DNA of 6,718 bases, taken from the NCBI GenBank assembly GCA_023430945.1, contig JAEYYE010000311.1:1-6718 (forward strand), written 5' to 3'. Of this stretch, positions 6,384 to 6,718 are shown one piece after another. The number at the start of each line of letters is the position of its first letter. Position 1 is the stretch's first letter. Position numbers and translations under genes: made by a program. The stretch comes from Bacteroidota bacterium (lineage in GTDB: Bacteria > Bacteroidota > Bacteroidia > Flavobacteriales_F > PHOS-HE28). Under the pieces are notes generated by a model, which saw only the letters and a list, made by a program, of their open reading frames with translations, did no database searches and was not told the DNA's origin.

Positions 6384-6718
6384 ATGATGCGATCCACATT
6401 CCCACTGATCATAACGATCCTATTGATCGCTTGCGGGAACAGCAACGAACCTTCCGAAGAGAAGCAAAAACCCGGCACCAAAAGCGATACGACACGCACT
6501 GTCGTAGATGGGATCGAAGAGGTGCGCGACGAAAAAGGCAACCTGATCATGCGCGGCGAACGCGTTAACGGCCAACGCGAAGGCGGCTGGGAATCCTTCT
6601 TCCCGAATGGTACACTGCGAAGCCGCGGAACCTTCGTGAACGGTGTGCGCGAAGGATCGACCACCGTTTACCACGAGAACGGGAACATCTTCTATACCGG
6701 CTGGTACAAGGGCGGAAA
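6384..6718 (+). CDS. Lipoprotein with YwqK/MORN_2-type repeats, 3' end outside the window
   Basis: 111 complete codons are visible, with no stop before the edge. The N-terminus is a lipoprotein signal: R3, hydrophobic residues 6-16, and lipobox LIAC with C17 as the lipidated cysteine. A charged linker (about 18-55, rich in E, K, T and D) follows. Then come repeats with a 24-residue period: NGQREGGWESFFPNG (62-76) and NGVREGSTTVYHENG (86-100), each followed by a G-x-F/Y turn, with a third starting at W107. This pattern fits the YwqK/MORN_2 family. Databases often call such proteins antitoxins, but in Bacteroidota most are probably envelope proteins of unknown role, and no toxin gene is visible. 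The ATG at 6384 (or 6387) directly follows the TAG of the polyprenyl synthase, indicating one operon and translational coupling. Confidence 0.85.
   Translation, partial: MMRSTFPLIITILLIACGNSNEPSEEKQKPGTKSDTTRTVVDGIEEVRDEKGNLIMRGERVNGQREGGWESFFPNGTLRSRGTFVNGVREGSTTVYHENGNIFYTGWYKGG

Noticed and set aside
6384..6718. Toxin-antitoxin module suggested by the YwqK family name
   Set aside because: No toxin gene is visible, and the lipoprotein signal places the protein in the envelope rather than the cytoplasm.

Overview
The window looks like part of the chromosome of a fairly GC-rich member of the Bacteroidota, probably of Flavobacteriales type. Three things point there. The long DNA polymerase gene has the short polymerase III alpha form with the MFLNCHSWFSF-type start typical of that phylum. 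Gene starts lack a clear Shine-Dalgarno sequence and instead have TAnnTTTG-like promoter elements a few bases upstream. There is also a lipoprotein with the two-residue-period repeats (YwqK/MORN_2) common in that group. This placement is inference from sequence alone.

Layout. Bases 1-295 hold no gene I can support: a GC-rich stretch of consecutive stem-loops (about 25-174), a heptanucleotide repeat (210-245), a possible promoter and an 11-bp inverted repeat directly before the start codon. Bases 296-3289 (+) encode a second-type, 997-residue DNA polymerase III alpha subunit. Bases 3290-3519 are a repeat-rich intergenic region with another heptad array, a strong hairpin and two motifs that resemble dispersed intergenic repeats. 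Bases 3520-4602 (+) encode RlmN, the radical-SAM methyltransferase of 23S rRNA A2503. It converges on, and overlaps by four bases, a minus-strand gene (4599-5324) for a predicted exported outer-membrane barrel protein. From an 84-bp divergent promoter region, a polyprenyl diphosphate synthase (5409-6383, +) is read rightward, followed with no gap by a lipoprotein with YwqK-type repeats that runs off the right edge (6384-6718).

How the genes fit together. These are mostly independent housekeeping or accessory units: damage-associated or accessory replication (the polymerase), ribosome modification (RlmN), envelope (barrel protein, lipoprotein) and isoprenoid chain synthesis for menaquinone or undecaprenyl carriers (polyprenyl synthase). 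The only likely operon is polyprenyl synthase plus lipoprotein. I see no defence system, CRISPR array, transposase, tRNA or rRNA. I did not find a convincing undescribed system. The most unusual material is non-coding: the structured left edge, the repeat and inverted-repeat control region of the polymerase, and the repeat mosaic before rlmN.
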